Positions 17,327 through 25,800 are shown, counted from the first letter of the stretch. The stretch: DNA of 39,206 bases from Acidobacteria bacterium UBA823 (GCA_002296225.1 DBHR01000041.1:1-39206), one strand, 5' to 3'. A program made the numbers and translations. The notes: generated by a model from the sequence alone, not told the origin.

Positions 17327-18293
17327 ACCATGGCATCGCGCGGGCCGTGTACTTTCTCCCCAGCTCCGCCGCTGCCTCGTTCGCAGCGCCGATCATTACA
17401 CCCTCGTCGATCATCACTTCGACATCATCCGGTCGCACAACATTCAGGAATGAGATGCCGGCTGCCTTCGTTGCGGCGAGCACACGCGCCCGGGCATCCG
17501 CGAGCACCTTTGGCCAGGTACCATCGGCGTTACGTGATAAACCGAACGACATGCTCATGTCACCGGGTCCCCACTCGGCAAAACCCAGTCCGGGCACCTT
17601 GGTCGTCGCCTCCGCGTACTCGAGCGCATGGCGATCCTCGATCTTCACCCCAAGCAGAATTTCGCCATCCGGATTAAGTGGCCATGGGTCGGCGAGCCGT
17701 AGGTACTCGGTCGGCGAAACACCCCAGACCCGCGCCGGGTTGCCCGCCGCACCGCTTCCCCGCAGCCCTTCTTCAAGGCCATTACCCACCGCCTGGGCGT
17801 GCATGGGAAACCGCGCGGCCTGAATGAAGACACGCACCGCCTCTGGTGACCGCGCGTGGACAAGAAGCACGCCGTGCACACCGGCCGAAAGCACCTGCTC
17901 AACCATCCAGGCGTTCGTTCGAACCATTGACGCATCGAGGCCGGCTACGGGCAGTACACAGATGACAGCTGGTGTACGGTGACCGCTCTTCGTCGGTCCA
18001 CCATCTACTAGCCCACGCATGAACTCGTTCAACTCGGACACGTTGAACGCGCTGTGCTCAAAGTTATACGTGACGTAGTCCGCCCAGGTCTTGGCTAATT
18101 GCCTGCCTTCGTCATACCCGCCACCATTAATCTGCGTGTAATAGATCGGCTGCCCCTGCTCGAGTAGTTCGATTGCCTTGTTGATCCGCTTCGGCACCAC
18201 GGGTGCCGATGCCGACTGCGCGCCGGACAGCCAGGCGTAACCGCCAGCAACGAGGAGTAACGAGAGGGTCCAGAGCCTTATCACTTGCAGCAT
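17325..18293 (-). CDS. Secreted HpcH/HpaI-like aldolase-family protein
   Basis: 322 residues from the ATG at 18293 with GGGGAG about 8 nt upstream. Residues 1-29 are a signal peptide (IRLWTLSLLLVAGGYAWLSG). The metal-dependent class II aldolase fold of HpaI/GarL is recognised through FEHSAFN near the catalytic His, KIEDRHALEYAE with a metal-ligand Glu and GPGDMSMSFG with a metal-ligand Asp. The usual 'VVRVP' segment with the pyruvate-binding Arg reads VICVLP here, so that Arg seems to be missing. Family members cleave 4-hydroxy-2-oxo acids in the cytosol; this copy is exported. Activity is uncertain. It is convergent with the MtfA-like gene. Confidence 0.78.
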   Translation of the reverse strand: MLQVIRLWTLSLLLVAGGYAWLSGAQSASAPVVPKRINKAIELLEQGQPIYYTQINGGGYDEGRQLAKTWADYVTYNFEHSAFNVSELNEFMRGLVDGGPTKSGHRTPAVICVLPVAGLDASMVRTNAWMVEQVLSAGVHGVLLVHARSPEAVRVFIQAARFPMHAQAVGNGLEEGLRGSGAAGNPARVWGVSPTEYLRLADPWPLNPDGEILLGVKIEDRHALEYAEATTKVPGLGFAEWGPGDMSMSFGLSRNADGTWPKVLADARARVLAATKAAGISFLNVVRPDDVEVMIDEGVMIGAANEAAAELGRKYTARAMPW

Positions 18294-18550
18294 GGAAAAT
18301 CTCCCCGGGTCGCGTGATGGATAACACTGCGTCCGCTGTGGCGACCCTCGCCAAAAAGCATCGCGAAAAGAATAAGAAAGCGGACCCACCACGTCCAAGT
18401 CTACGCCAAACTACCGAGAAGATTTAGCCCCTGGGCTCCTTCCACCAACCCCTGGCTGCTACGCGCGTTCCCGCAACCTGCTATCCTGCCAAAAACCGAC
18501 AGCCAACGGCTTGAGTCGATCTCTCATCGCCCTCCACCCGGAGACTTCCT

Positions 18551-19693
18551 ATGAACCGACGCCAATTCCTCGCTACCGTCGGCACTGGCACCGTGGCATC
18601 TGACCGTGTCCTCCGTAGGCAGGCCGATCAATCAACCACTGTCTCACCCGATGAGACCTACCAGCGCGCCTACGCCGTCGACGCGATGTGCTTCGCCGCC
18701 GCGCCGCCGCGCACCTACGTCCAGCATCTGACCGACGAGAAGATCACTGCGCTCCGAACGTCCGGCATCACGGCGATGGCCATGAATATGACGGCGAACT
18801 ACGCCGAGCTGAGCCTTGCCGACAGTCTGTTCGCTGCGGTCAGAAACCGGATCAACACATGGGACCAATTCGTCGCTAACCACAGCGACGTCTTCGTGAA
18901 AGTCACCACGATGGCCGAGCTGGACGCCGTGAAGCGCTCGGGAAAAGTCGGCTTCATCTACTGCTTTCAGATGAGTGCCCCATTTGGCTGGGACCTCGAC
19001 AAGCTCAGGACGTATGCAGATATGGGCGTCCGGCAAATCCAGTTCGTCGATGGGCGCCGCAACTACCTAGTAGACTCCTGCTGGGAACGTGCGAACGCCG
19101 GACTGAGCCAGTTCGGCTTCGACGTCGTCACCGCACTCAACGAGCGCGGCGTGATCGTCGACCTGTCGCACGTCGGCGAGAAGTCAGCCCTCGACGCGAT
19201 CCTGGCGTCGAACGCGCCAGTGATCTTTTCGCACTCGGGCTGTTTCACCCTGTGCCCGCATCCGAGAAACGTGAGCGATCGAAACATCAAGACCATGGCG
19301 AATCGAGGTGGCGTCTTCTGTGTCTACAACCAGAGCGGTTGGCTCACGCAGGACTCGACCGTTTCGATCGACCATTTCATCGCCCACCTCGAACACGTTC
19401 TGAACCTGTCCGGGGAAGATCATGTCGGCGTTGGCACGGATCAAGACGCCGTAAACATGACGGCGATGCGCCCGGACGAAGTCGAACGGCACCAAGCAAC
19501 CTTCAATCGCAGACGCACCGATTTCCCGCAATTGACCTGGCGCGTAAGACACATGCGTGTCCCAGAACTTAGTCACCCGCAGCGCCTGCTGCACCTGGCG
19601 CAGGCGCTCGACCAGCGGGGCTACAGGACTGGCACGATCGAGAAGATTATCGGTGGAAATTACGTTCGGGTCTTTCGCGAAGTCGTGGGTTGA
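18551..19693 (+). CDS. M19 membrane-dipeptidase-fold protein with lost metal ligands
   Basis: 380 residues; the ATG has GGAG about 8 nt upstream. The N-terminus MNRRQFLATVGTG looks like a short Tat-type leader. The renal-dipeptidase (M19) fold is clear: DLSHVGEKSALDAIL (His207), PVIFSHSGC (His228) and VGVGTDQDAVN near 295. Other zinc ligands are changed: the usual N-terminal HxD reads Met46/Phe48 (VDAMCFA), and the bridging Glu of 'VEGGH' aligns with Gln140 (IYCFQMSAPFG). Normal members hydrolyse dipeptides or D-Ala-type amide bonds using two zinc ions. This one may bind ligands or one metal only. It is transcribed alone and convergent with the genes downstream. Confidence 0.75.
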   Translation: MNRRQFLATVGTGTVASDRVLRRQADQSTTVSPDETYQRAYAVDAMCFAAAPPRTYVQHLTDEKITALRTSGITAMAMNMTANYAELSLADSLFAAVRNRINTWDQFVANHSDVFVKVTTMAELDAVKRSGKVGFIYCFQMSAPFGWDLDKLRTYADMGVRQIQFVDGRRNYLVDSCWERANAGLSQFGFDVVTALNERGVIVDLSHVGEKSALDAILASNAPVIFSHSGCFTLCPHPRNVSDRNIKTMANRGGVFCVYNQSGWLTQDSTVSIDHFIAHLEHVLNLSGEDHVGVGTDQDAVNMTAMRPDEVERHQATFNRRRTDFPQLTWRVRHMRVPELSHPQRLLHLAQALDQRGYRTGTIEKIIGGNYVRVFREVVG

Positions 19694-19722
19694 CCTGGCT
19701 ACCACGGCGTCTAAACCAAACG

Positions 19723-19747
19723 CGGCGAGTGGGCCTCGCCCACGCCG
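19723..19747. repeat. GC-rich hairpin between convergent genes
   Basis: GTGGGC (19729-19734) and GCCCAC (19738-19743) pair around CTC, extended by CGGC/GCCG with a 2-nt bulge. It lies 30 bp after the dipeptidase-like gene. No T-run follows, so a terminator role is only possible. Confidence 0.35.
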
Positions 19748-19840
19748 ACGGTATCGGCCTCAACGGGTGTTAAGCACAACCTCCCCTGGTGATCGGGCTA
19801 GCCAGTCACGCGGGCCGCAGTTTGGACGGTATCCCTAGCC

Positions 19841-20251
19841 CTACAGACCCCAAGGCACCACTGCCTCGTGCGCCTGGCCGTTCAGGTCTTCGGCCGTCAC
19901 CCTAACGGCACTTACCCGGGCCCCCCGTGGACTGAAGGGCGTACCATTCGGCGTCCTGAAATCACTGAACGAGACGTTGCGCGTCTGAGCGTTTTCCAAG
20001 CGGCCGATGAGCGCCGTGTAACCTGTCTTTTGCAGGCCGGCAGGCTCAATCATGGCCTTGACGTTAATCAAACCGAGTCCTGATTTGTTCTCGATCGCGA
20101 CCCTCAGCGACGATACGTCTATCCCAATCTGGTCTGTGCCGCTTTCGCTGACACCGCTGCCACCACAGCCGACTTGCACGACAACCAGTATGGCCACCGC
20201 CAGCCCAGCAGCGCACGGTCCGACCACACACCGAAGACGGTTCTTCAACAT
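19841..20251 (-). CDS. Small secreted or lipoprotein-like hypothetical
   Basis: 136 residues; ATG with GGGGAG about 8 nt upstream. Residues 9-29 are hydrophobic and end VVQVGCGGSG; the lipobox has Gln at -3, which is atypical, so lipidation of Cys29 is likely but not sure. The mature part is beta-rich (LRVAIENKSGLGLINVKAMI, VRVTAEDLNGQ) and resembles FxLYD-like or immunoglobulin-like periplasmic domains. The gene at 20308 precedes it by 56 bp on the same strand. No function is recognised. Confidence 0.65.
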   Translation of the reverse strand: MLKNRLRCVVGPCAAGLAVAILVVVQVGCGGSGVSESGTDQIGIDVSSLRVAIENKSGLGLINVKAMIEPAGLQKTGYTALIGRLENAQTRNVSFSDFRTPNGTPFSPRGARVSAVRVTAEDLNGQAHEAVVPWGL

Positions 20252-20307
20252 AGGCGTTCTCCCCTAACGGTTGTCACCACGCTGCCGCAGACACGGACGA
20301 CACTCGG

Positions 20308-20802
20308 TCACTGCTCTTCTATATTCAGATAGAACGTTCCTGTCTCACGCCCTACCCGGCTCGTGATCTCATAGCAGCCCGGCTCGGGAAAGAAGACGGC
20401 ACCTCGATGGAACGAATAGCGACGAAGGTCGCCCTGGGAGATCTTGGGCGGCTGGAATCCACCGCCCCTCAAGCGGTGCCGCTCATTGCGAACGCTCAGC
20501 GCCTCGATGTTCTGAGCAAAGGCAGCCTTCGCCCCGCTCGCCCGGTTCGCACCTGAGATTACAGCCGGACCTGAAATCTCGTAATCCCGAATCCATAGCA
20601 TCCACACCCCAGCGTTCGGTCCACCCCAGGGAGGGATAGCGCCAGTACCCACGCCGGCCCACAGGGGACCGTCACCGATCACCGGGATCATGCCAGCAAC
20701 GAGAACCTCGGGTCGCCCAGCGGGGCACTCTTCCTGTGCGTGGGCTGGGGACACAACGAACAGACTCGTCGCAACCAGTGCGCCAAGAACTCCGACCTTC
20801 AT
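20308..20802 (-). CDS. Small secreted protein of unknown function
   Basis: 164 residues. Residues 1-22 are a signal peptide ending AHAQ. The mature protein has two Cys residues (ECPAG and EPGCYEITSR) that may form a disulfide. Its C-terminal part, FHRGAVFFPEPGCYEIT then GTFYLNIEE, has the look of a beta-sandwich, as in secreted proteins that end with 'gCYxVTA...'. The ATG has AAGG upstream. It probably forms an operon with the small lipoprotein-like gene downstream. Confidence 0.65.
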   Translation of the reverse strand: MKVGVLGALVATSLFVVSPAHAQEECPAGRPEVLVAGMIPVIGDGPLWAGVGTGAIPPWGGPNAGVWMLWIRDYEISGPAVISGANRASGAKAAFAQNIEALSVRNERHRLRGGGFQPPKISQGDLRRYSFHRGAVFFPEPGCYEITSRVGRETGTFYLNIEEQ

Positions 20803-20917
20803 TCGCCTTCCCTTAGGAAATGAATTACTACGTTAGCTGCAGACTTTATTCTCGCTCGAGGGTCAAGGCAAGCAATTTTCTGGCTCGCGCTAAAAACCAA
20901 ATAATCCGCTGGAATAC

Positions 20918-20979
20918 TGGTGCGGAGGGTGGGGCTCGAGCCCACACGGCCTTTCAGGGCCACAGGAGCCTAGGTCCCT
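20918..20979 (-). pseudogene. Decayed 3' fragment of a tRNA-Leu (UAG anticodon)
   Basis: On the minus strand the sequence reads from an anticodon stem (AGGGA / TCCTG with one mismatch) and loop CCTAGGC (anticodon TAG) through a variable arm GGCC/GGCC, a T arm GTGGG-CTCGAGC-CCCAC, an acceptor 3' strand CCTCCGC and an encoded ACCA end. It is very similar to the 3' half of the intact tRNA-Leu at 27682-27770. There is no matching GCGGAGG 5' acceptor or D arm upstream. Invariant T33 and T54 are both C, so the fragment is not a working tRNA. It may be a relic of an integration event or of gene decay. Confidence 0.6.
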
Positions 20980-21077
20980 ACCCTCGTCATTACGGATCTC
21001 GGTCTTTCCCGTTACCTGGTGTTCTTCCAGTAGAACCCGTAGATACCCCACCCGGGCAACTACTGAGGAGTGCGCTT

Positions 21078-21330
21078 GCAACTCATCCTCCGGGACGCCC
21101 CAGCCGTTGGCCTACATCTCTCCGAGGGTGGCCTGCGAATCCATCGACCCTTACTCGACGGTCAGGTGGACCCACCGGGTCGCCTCAGCAAGGCCGTGCG
21201 CCACCGCCCGGCAAAATACCACGCCATGGCCACCGCGGCATCCTCCGCCACACCCAGGCCCGTCTCATGCATGACCCCGAGGTTGACCTGCGCCGCCACA
21301 TCCCCCTGCGCCACCGCCGTCGGTAGCTGT
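21078..21330 (-). pseudogene. Sel1-repeat protein remnant with frameshift and stops
   Basis: The minus strand encodes two Sel1-like repeats in different frames. The first reads AVAQGDVAAQ then NLGVMHETGLGVAED and AMAWY. After a frame change near 21205 the second reads ATLGEM*ANGWGVPEDE, with a TAG where Sel1 repeats have Tyr; another in-frame TAA precedes it. No start codon or full-length frame remains. Sel1 proteins are TPR-like, often secreted adaptor proteins. Nothing else codes in 20986-21389. Confidence 0.6.
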
Positions 21331-21389
21331 TAGGAATCAGATCTAGAAATTACGACAAGATTTGATGAAAACTACTGAAAGTCAAAAAG

Positions 21390-21836
21390 TCAAGAAAACA
21401 CACTGGCATCTACTAATACCTGTTTCACATACCTATGCAAGCCTTCGTCGATGCGATCGACCCATCTATACTTTCCACTTGTTTCATCCAAGGAAATAGA
21501 AACATCACCCGATGGCCTAACAACGAAACAGACTGCAACTTCATGAATGCCGCTCTTGATTTCTGGAAATGGGGCCTCGTTAAACATAACCTCATAACTG
21601 CCAATCTTCCGGTCGACCTCAACATCAAGGCCGAGTTCCTGCTTCGCTTTTCTCTTCGCAGCTTCAACGAAGGTCTCGCCCTTCAACAGTCGACCTCCCG
21701 GAAGCCACCATTGATTCTTGGCTGGATTTTCATTTCGACAGACTAACAACACTTTTCCTCGATGAATCAGAACAACGTCAACGCAACAGACAGGTATCCT
21801 TTCAAGGATCCGAACGTACAGATCATTGGGAATCAT
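21390..21836 (-). CDS. Nudix hydrolase, GDP-mannose mannosyl hydrolase type
   Basis: 148 residues from the ATG at 21836 (a TTG lies one codon earlier). The Nudix box starts at GGRLLKGET (residues 48-55) with Glu54 and Arg62, then KAKQELGL; the canonical 'REUxEE' is reduced to one Glu (Glu67). The same loss is known for GDP-mannose mannosyl hydrolase (WcaH/Gmm), and the preceding PLVSLD-like stretch and 'RNENPAKNQWWLPGGR' also match that family. Gmm hydrolyses GDP-mannose or GDP-glucose to GDP and free sugar, regulating the pool. It lies beside GMD-like and perosamine synthase-like genes, which supports the call. The gene is divergent from the glycosyltransferase operon. Confidence 0.8.
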   Translation of the reverse strand: MIPNDLYVRILERIPVCCVDVVLIHRGKVLLVCRNENPAKNQWWLPGGRLLKGETFVEAAKRKAKQELGLDVEVDRKIGSYEVMFNEAPFPEIKSGIHEVAVCFVVRPSGDVSISLDETSGKYRWVDRIDEGLHRYVKQVLVDASVFS

Positions 21837-22058
21837 CAAACTCTATGTACCTCGCCAGTAATAACTATGCTCCCGCCCCTTTGAGGTGCTACAGTTTATA
21901 CTCTGCTGCTCCTGATCGTATCGGAGGATTCCCCACAAGCGGTGGCGTCGCCTTCAATTCAAGAGCACTGGGGATGTATATTGGTGCGGCCCGATGAGCA
22001 CTCGCTCGTGGAGTGAGGGCTGACCAATAACTCATCTTACCTAGTGCAGGTGTATTCA

Positions 22059-22784
22059 ATGCGGGAAGCCCCCTACCATCGAAGCGTATCGGTCGTCATG
22101 CCTTCCTACAACGAAAGGGAGAATGTCGCCGAGGCGATCGAGAGAGTAGCCGGGGCACTGGGAGAGCAGCTTCTCGAGGTCATCGTCGTCGATGACGACA
22201 GTCCCGATGGCACAGGACAAGTGCTGGCACAACTCGACCGCCAAGAATTGCATGTCATTCATCGTAAAGGCCAAAGTGGCTTGGCGTCGGCCCTGGCCCA
22301 GGGCACTAGAGCAGCGAAGGGAACAGTTGTTGTTTGGCTCGATTGCGACCTCGGAATTGCACCTGAATACATTCCAGAATTGGTTTCGAAATTGGAGGAC
22401 TTCGACATTGCTATCGGCTCACGGTATGTCACCGGAGGAAACGACCTCCGTTCACCTAGTCGAGCTCTCCTTAGCCGAATTCTCAACCGGTTTGCACAGG
22501 TGGTTCTGGGTTCTGAAATCACGGATTACACGTCAGGCTTCGCTGCTGCACGTCACACTGCCCTTGCTAAAGTCCCGCTGTCAGGAGAAGGCTTCGGAGA
22601 ATATTTTATTGACTGGGCCTATCGCGCTAAGCGCAACGGGCTAAAGATTGTTGAATTTGGTTACGATTACCGCCTTAGAAAGTCAGGTCTCTCCAAGACT
22701 GATTCGAATTGGCTCACGTTTCTAAGACTAGGCCTCAGCTATACATGGACAATCCTGAGGGTTAAATTCCATCATTGGAAGTAG
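22059..22784 (+). CDS. GT2-family glycosyltransferase, dolichol-phosphate mannosyltransferase-like
   Basis: 241 residues from the ATG at 22059; a GTG 15 nt upstream is in frame but has no ribosome site, while GCAGG precedes the ATG. The GT-A fold shows VVMPSYNERENV at 12-23, DDDSPDG at 45-51 and the DxD-like motif LDCDL (Asp95, Asp97). No membrane helices follow, so it is a cytosolic-face enzyme resembling DPM1/PpmC that moves a sugar from a nucleotide donor to a polyprenyl phosphate. It begins the plus-strand sugar cassette, with the methyltransferase gene 25 bp downstream. Confidence 0.87.
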   Translation: MREAPYHRSVSVVMPSYNERENVAEAIERVAGALGEQLLEVIVVDDDSPDGTGQVLAQLDRQELHVIHRKGQSGLASALAQGTRAAKGTVVVWLDCDLGIAPEYIPELVSKLEDFDIAIGSRYVTGGNDLRSPSRALLSRILNRFAQVVLGSEITDYTSGFAAARHTALAKVPLSGEGFGEYFIDWAYRAKRNGLKIVEFGYDYRLRKSGLSKTDSNWLTFLRLGLSYTWTILRVKFHHWK

Positions 22785-22809
22785 CAACCCGTCCAAGGTG
22801 ATTTTTTTC

Positions 22810-24054
22810 ATGAAGCCAACCACGACATATACAACTCGGTCCACTTGTCGGGTGTGTGACTCCTTACAGCTTAAATCTCTCTACTCGCTAGGAGACTTGT
22901 ACATTTCCAATTTCCTACCCAAGGGAGAAGAAGGGCTCAAAGCGCCTCTTGAGATGGTGCTGTGTGAAAATTGTTCCCTTGTCCAACTGAGGCATACAGC
23001 CCCCCAAGAACTCCTCTACCGTCGATTCTATTGGTATCGGTCTGGTGTAACCGAAACGATGCGCAATGCACTCCGCGACTTAGCGGCGATGGTGGAAAAG
23101 AGCACGCAGTTGAAGAGGGGCGATATCGTCTTGGATATCGGCTCCAATGATGGAACGCTCCTCCGCTCGTATACAGTGCCAGGCCTTCGCACAATAGGTG
23201 TCGAACCCGCCACCAATCTTGCCCAAGAAGGACGTAAAGACCTTACGCACTTCATCAGTGATTTTTGGAGCCTTGGCGTTTACGAGGCCGTGGCGTCAGA
23301 AAAAGCTAAAGTGATCACGGCGATCGGCATGTTTTACGATATGGAAGATCCCAACCAGTTCATTCGTGATGCGGCCGGTGCCCTGCGAGATGATGGCGTC
23401 TTTATCGCACAACTCATGTGTCTAAAGAACATGATCGACACGAATGACGTGGGCAATATATGCCACGAACACCTCGAGTTCTATTCGCTTGATGCTCTCG
23501 AATTTCTGTTCAATAAGAATGGGTTAGAAACCATCGATATCGATCACAACGAAGTAAATGGCGGGAGTTACCGGATCTCGGCCCGCCTGCTAGGTGGTCA
23601 TCTTCCTCCTCCACCTGGGGCGACCGATCGCCTTCAGCGGTACCGGCAAGCCGAGGCCGCTTTTGGGTCTGAGCAGGTTCATCTGGACTTCTTTCGTAGG
23701 ATCGAAGCCAATAAACGTGACTGTGTGGCGTTTATCCGGGGGGAGGTCGCAAAGGGAAAGCGTGTCTGGGCCTACGGCGCTTCCACCAAAGGCAACACCA
23801 TACTGCAGTACTTCGGATTAGACTCCTCTCTTATCGAGGCGGCCTCAGAACGAAGCCCCGAAAAGTGGGGAAAGGTCACCGTCGGGACGAACATCCCAAT
23901 CAAGTCTGAAGAGGAAGCGAGGCAAGCTAACCCGGACTATTTCTTGGTGCTACCCTACGCTTTTCTGGATGAGTTCTACAAGAGAGAGGAAACTTGGCGC
24001 AGCAAGGGCGGTAAGTTCATCGTTCCTCTTCCAAACTTTAGGGTGATCGAATGA
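22810..24054 (+). CDS. Two-domain sugar C-methyltransferase-like protein (zinc-binding N-domain)
   Basis: 414 residues from the ATG at 22810 (AAGG 10 nt upstream). The N-terminal zinc domain has Cys13/Cys16 (CRVC) and Cys52/Cys55 (CENC). The SAM-binding motif I is VLDIGSNDGTL at 107-117. HEHLEFYSL and the C-terminal GASTKGNT-type motif of the methyltransf_14 domain are present. This architecture is that of TylCIII/TcaB9-like 3-C-methyltransferases that act on nucleotide-linked 4-keto-6-deoxyhexoses. Its stop overlaps the start of the GMD-like gene by 4 bp (ATGA), so the two are coupled. The sugar acted on is inferred, not shown. Confidence 0.88.
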   Translation: MKPTTTYTTRSTCRVCDSLQLKSLYSLGDLYISNFLPKGEEGLKAPLEMVLCENCSLVQLRHTAPQELLYRRFYWYRSGVTETMRNALRDLAAMVEKSTQLKRGDIVLDIGSNDGTLLRSYTVPGLRTIGVEPATNLAQEGRKDLTHFISDFWSLGVYEAVASEKAKVITAIGMFYDMEDPNQFIRDAAGALRDDGVFIAQLMCLKNMIDTNDVGNICHEHLEFYSLDALEFLFNKNGLETIDIDHNEVNGGSYRISARLLGGHLPPPPGATDRLQRYRQAEAAFGSEQVHLDFFRRIEANKRDCVAFIRGEVAKGKRVWAYGASTKGNTILQYFGLDSSLIEAASERSPEKWGKVTVGTNIPIKSEEEARQANPDYFLVLPYAFLDEFYKREETWRSKGGKFIVPLPNFRVIE

Positions 24055-25031
24055 AAAGGAAGGGTTTAATCCTTGGAATCACGGGTCAAGATGGAAGTTA
24101 CCTCGCGGAACTTCTCCTAGAAAAGGGGTATGAGGTCCACGGCCTCATCCGGCGGTCGGCCACTGGTAACACAAAGAATATCGATCATCTCCTCGGCCAG
24201 ATTACCCTTCACCCCGGAGACCTAGCCGACTCACCTTCCCTTTATCGCATCATCCAATCTCTGCGTCCGAATGAGATCTACAACGAGGCTGATCAAGACC
24301 ACGCTGGCTGGAGCTATGACCTTGTCGACTATGCCTCAGACATAACCGGAGGGGCGGTAGGCAGGCTTCTTGAAATCATCCGCCAGACCGACAGCAAGAT
24401 TAGGTTTTTCCAGCCGCTTACATCCAACATGTTCGGCATTGCCGAGAACTCGCCCCAAAATGAGGCAACCCCTCTCAGGCCACAGAGTCCCTACGCCTGC
24501 GCCAAGGCCTACGCCTTCATGCTGACCCGGTACTTCCGAGACGTCCACGGTCTCTTTGCCTCATGCGCGATCTTTTACAACCACGAATCTCCCCGAAGAA
24601 CTCAGTCTTACGTCACCCATAAGATCACTCGTGCAGCGGTCCGCATATCCATGGGCCTTCAGGACAAACTCATTCTTGGTGACCTAGAATCGAAAATCGA
24701 CTTCGGCTATGCCAAGGAATACGTAGAAGCGGCTTGGCGGATTCTCCAACTAAGCGCACCGGATGACTTTGTCATAGGAACAGGCGAAGTACACTCCGTG
24801 CGCGAGTTTCTCGAGGAGGCCTTCCGGGCGGTCGGGCTGAACGCAAGTGACTTCGTCGAATCTGATCCTAAGCTTTTTCGACCTGGCAAGACTTCCACCT
24901 TGGTTGCTGACTACTCAAAGGCTAAGAAGGCTATCGGCTTCGAGCCGAAAGTAACCTTCACGGAGTTGGTTCAGATTCTCATTGACCACGACAAAGAAGA
25001 GCTTCAAAAAGAACGTGGGCGACAAGGCTAA
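24051..25031 (+). CDS. gmd-like: GDP-mannose 4,6-dehydratase-like SDR with altered catalytic triad
   Basis: 326 residues, extended short-chain dehydrogenase fold. The NADP motif is GITGQDGSYLAELLL at 9-23. NHESPRR at 177-183 is the GMD-specific nucleotide-sugar loop. The catalytic Tyr148 and Lys152 are kept (SPYACAKAY), but the TSE of GMD reads Thr124-Ser125-Asn126, so the Glu that abstracts the C5 proton is Asn. The motif NEADQDHAGWSYD replaces 'NLAAQSHVxVSFE'. It should therefore bind a GDP-hexose, but a simple 4,6-dehydration cannot be assumed; an epimerase or reductase step is possible. It overlaps the upstream methyltransferase gene and is followed within 4 bp by the next gene. Confidence 0.85.
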   Translation: MKRKGLILGITGQDGSYLAELLLEKGYEVHGLIRRSATGNTKNIDHLLGQITLHPGDLADSPSLYRIIQSLRPNEIYNEADQDHAGWSYDLVDYASDITGGAVGRLLEIIRQTDSKIRFFQPLTSNMFGIAENSPQNEATPLRPQSPYACAKAYAFMLTRYFRDVHGLFASCAIFYNHESPRRTQSYVTHKITRAAVRISMGLQDKLILGDLESKIDFGYAKEYVEAAWRILQLSAPDDFVIGTGEVHSVREFLEEAFRAVGLNASDFVESDPKLFRPGKTSTLVADYSKAKKAIGFEPKVTFTELVQILIDHDKEELQKERGRQG

Positions 25032-25035
25032 GCTT

Positions 25036-25800
25036 ATGAACTCGGCATCTCCTTCTGGACCAACCACGGATTGGATTCGGGTCATTGAGGAAGGCGGAGG
25101 CTTTCCGAGAGTCGACCTCGATACCTTCCGAAGGCTTATTGAAAAGACGCAGAACTACCGTTTCTTTCAGGTCCTGAGGAAACATGTAAAGTTAGACGAT
25201 GCGGTTTTAGAGGCGGGATGTGGCTGGGCCGTGTCAAGTTTTGCACTTGCCCGTGAAGGCATTCATGTCGTCGCTTTGGATATTTCTGACAAATTGATTC
25301 AAGACTTGCAAAATATCCAGAACCAATGGGGCGAAGACGCGAACAATTCTTTAGAACTTCTCGTCGGAGACCTGTTCAAGCTGGACGAGCTTGGTCGCCA
25401 GTTCGACTGCATCTTCAGTGACGGCACTTATCAGCATTTTCTCCGTCCTGAGGAACGGAAGGAGATACTAGAGAACCTGCATCGACGCCTGAGGCATAAG
25501 GGCAAGTTGATCGTAGCGGTTCAAAATATGAAGAACCCTTTCTTCAAGATTGTTGTGGGTAGTAAGATGCCGCCCATGCAGACTTTCGGATTGAAGTCTC
25601 TCAGGCAAGAACTGGAGAGGGGTCGATTTGAGGTCATCGAGGATGGATGTGCGTTTGTCAATGCCGGTTTTGAGCAATGGCTCAAGGCACGTTGGCTCGC
25701 CTGGCCCGTAAACGCGGTAAATCAGATCTTTGAACGGCTGCCCCGGTTAGCTCAATCTCTTTTTGCCGCACATATATACTGCGTAGCGAGGAAGCGCTAG
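25036..25800 (+). CDS. Class I SAM-dependent methyltransferase
   Basis: 254 residues from the ATG at 25036 (AAGG 9 nt upstream, 4 bp after the previous stop). The SAM fold is clear: LEAGCGWAVSSFALAREG (motif I at 58-75), an Asp-containing VALDIS (motif II) and FDCIFSDGTYQHF (motif IV region). A helical domain forms the C-terminus. The final bases overlap the cupin start (TAG/GTG). Such enzymes in sugar clusters O- or N-methylate nucleotide sugars or glycans. No more specific family is recognised. Confidence 0.82.
   Translation: MNSASPSGPTTDWIRVIEEGGGFPRVDLDTFRRLIEKTQNYRFFQVLRKHVKLDDAVLEAGCGWAVSSFALAREGIHVVALDISDKLIQDLQNIQNQWGEDANNSLELLVGDLFKLDELGRQFDCIFSDGTYQHFLRPEERKEILENLHRRLRHKGKLIVAVQNMKNPFFKIVVGSKMPPMQTFGLKSLRQELERGRFEVIEDGCAFVNAGFEQWLKARWLAWPVNAVNQIFERLPRLAQSLFAAHIYCVARKR

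Noticed and set aside
20820..21326. 168-codon plus-strand open frame across the tRNA remnant
   Set aside because: It is Pro/Arg/His rich, covers the tRNA and Sel1 remnants in antisense and has no homology that I can recognise.
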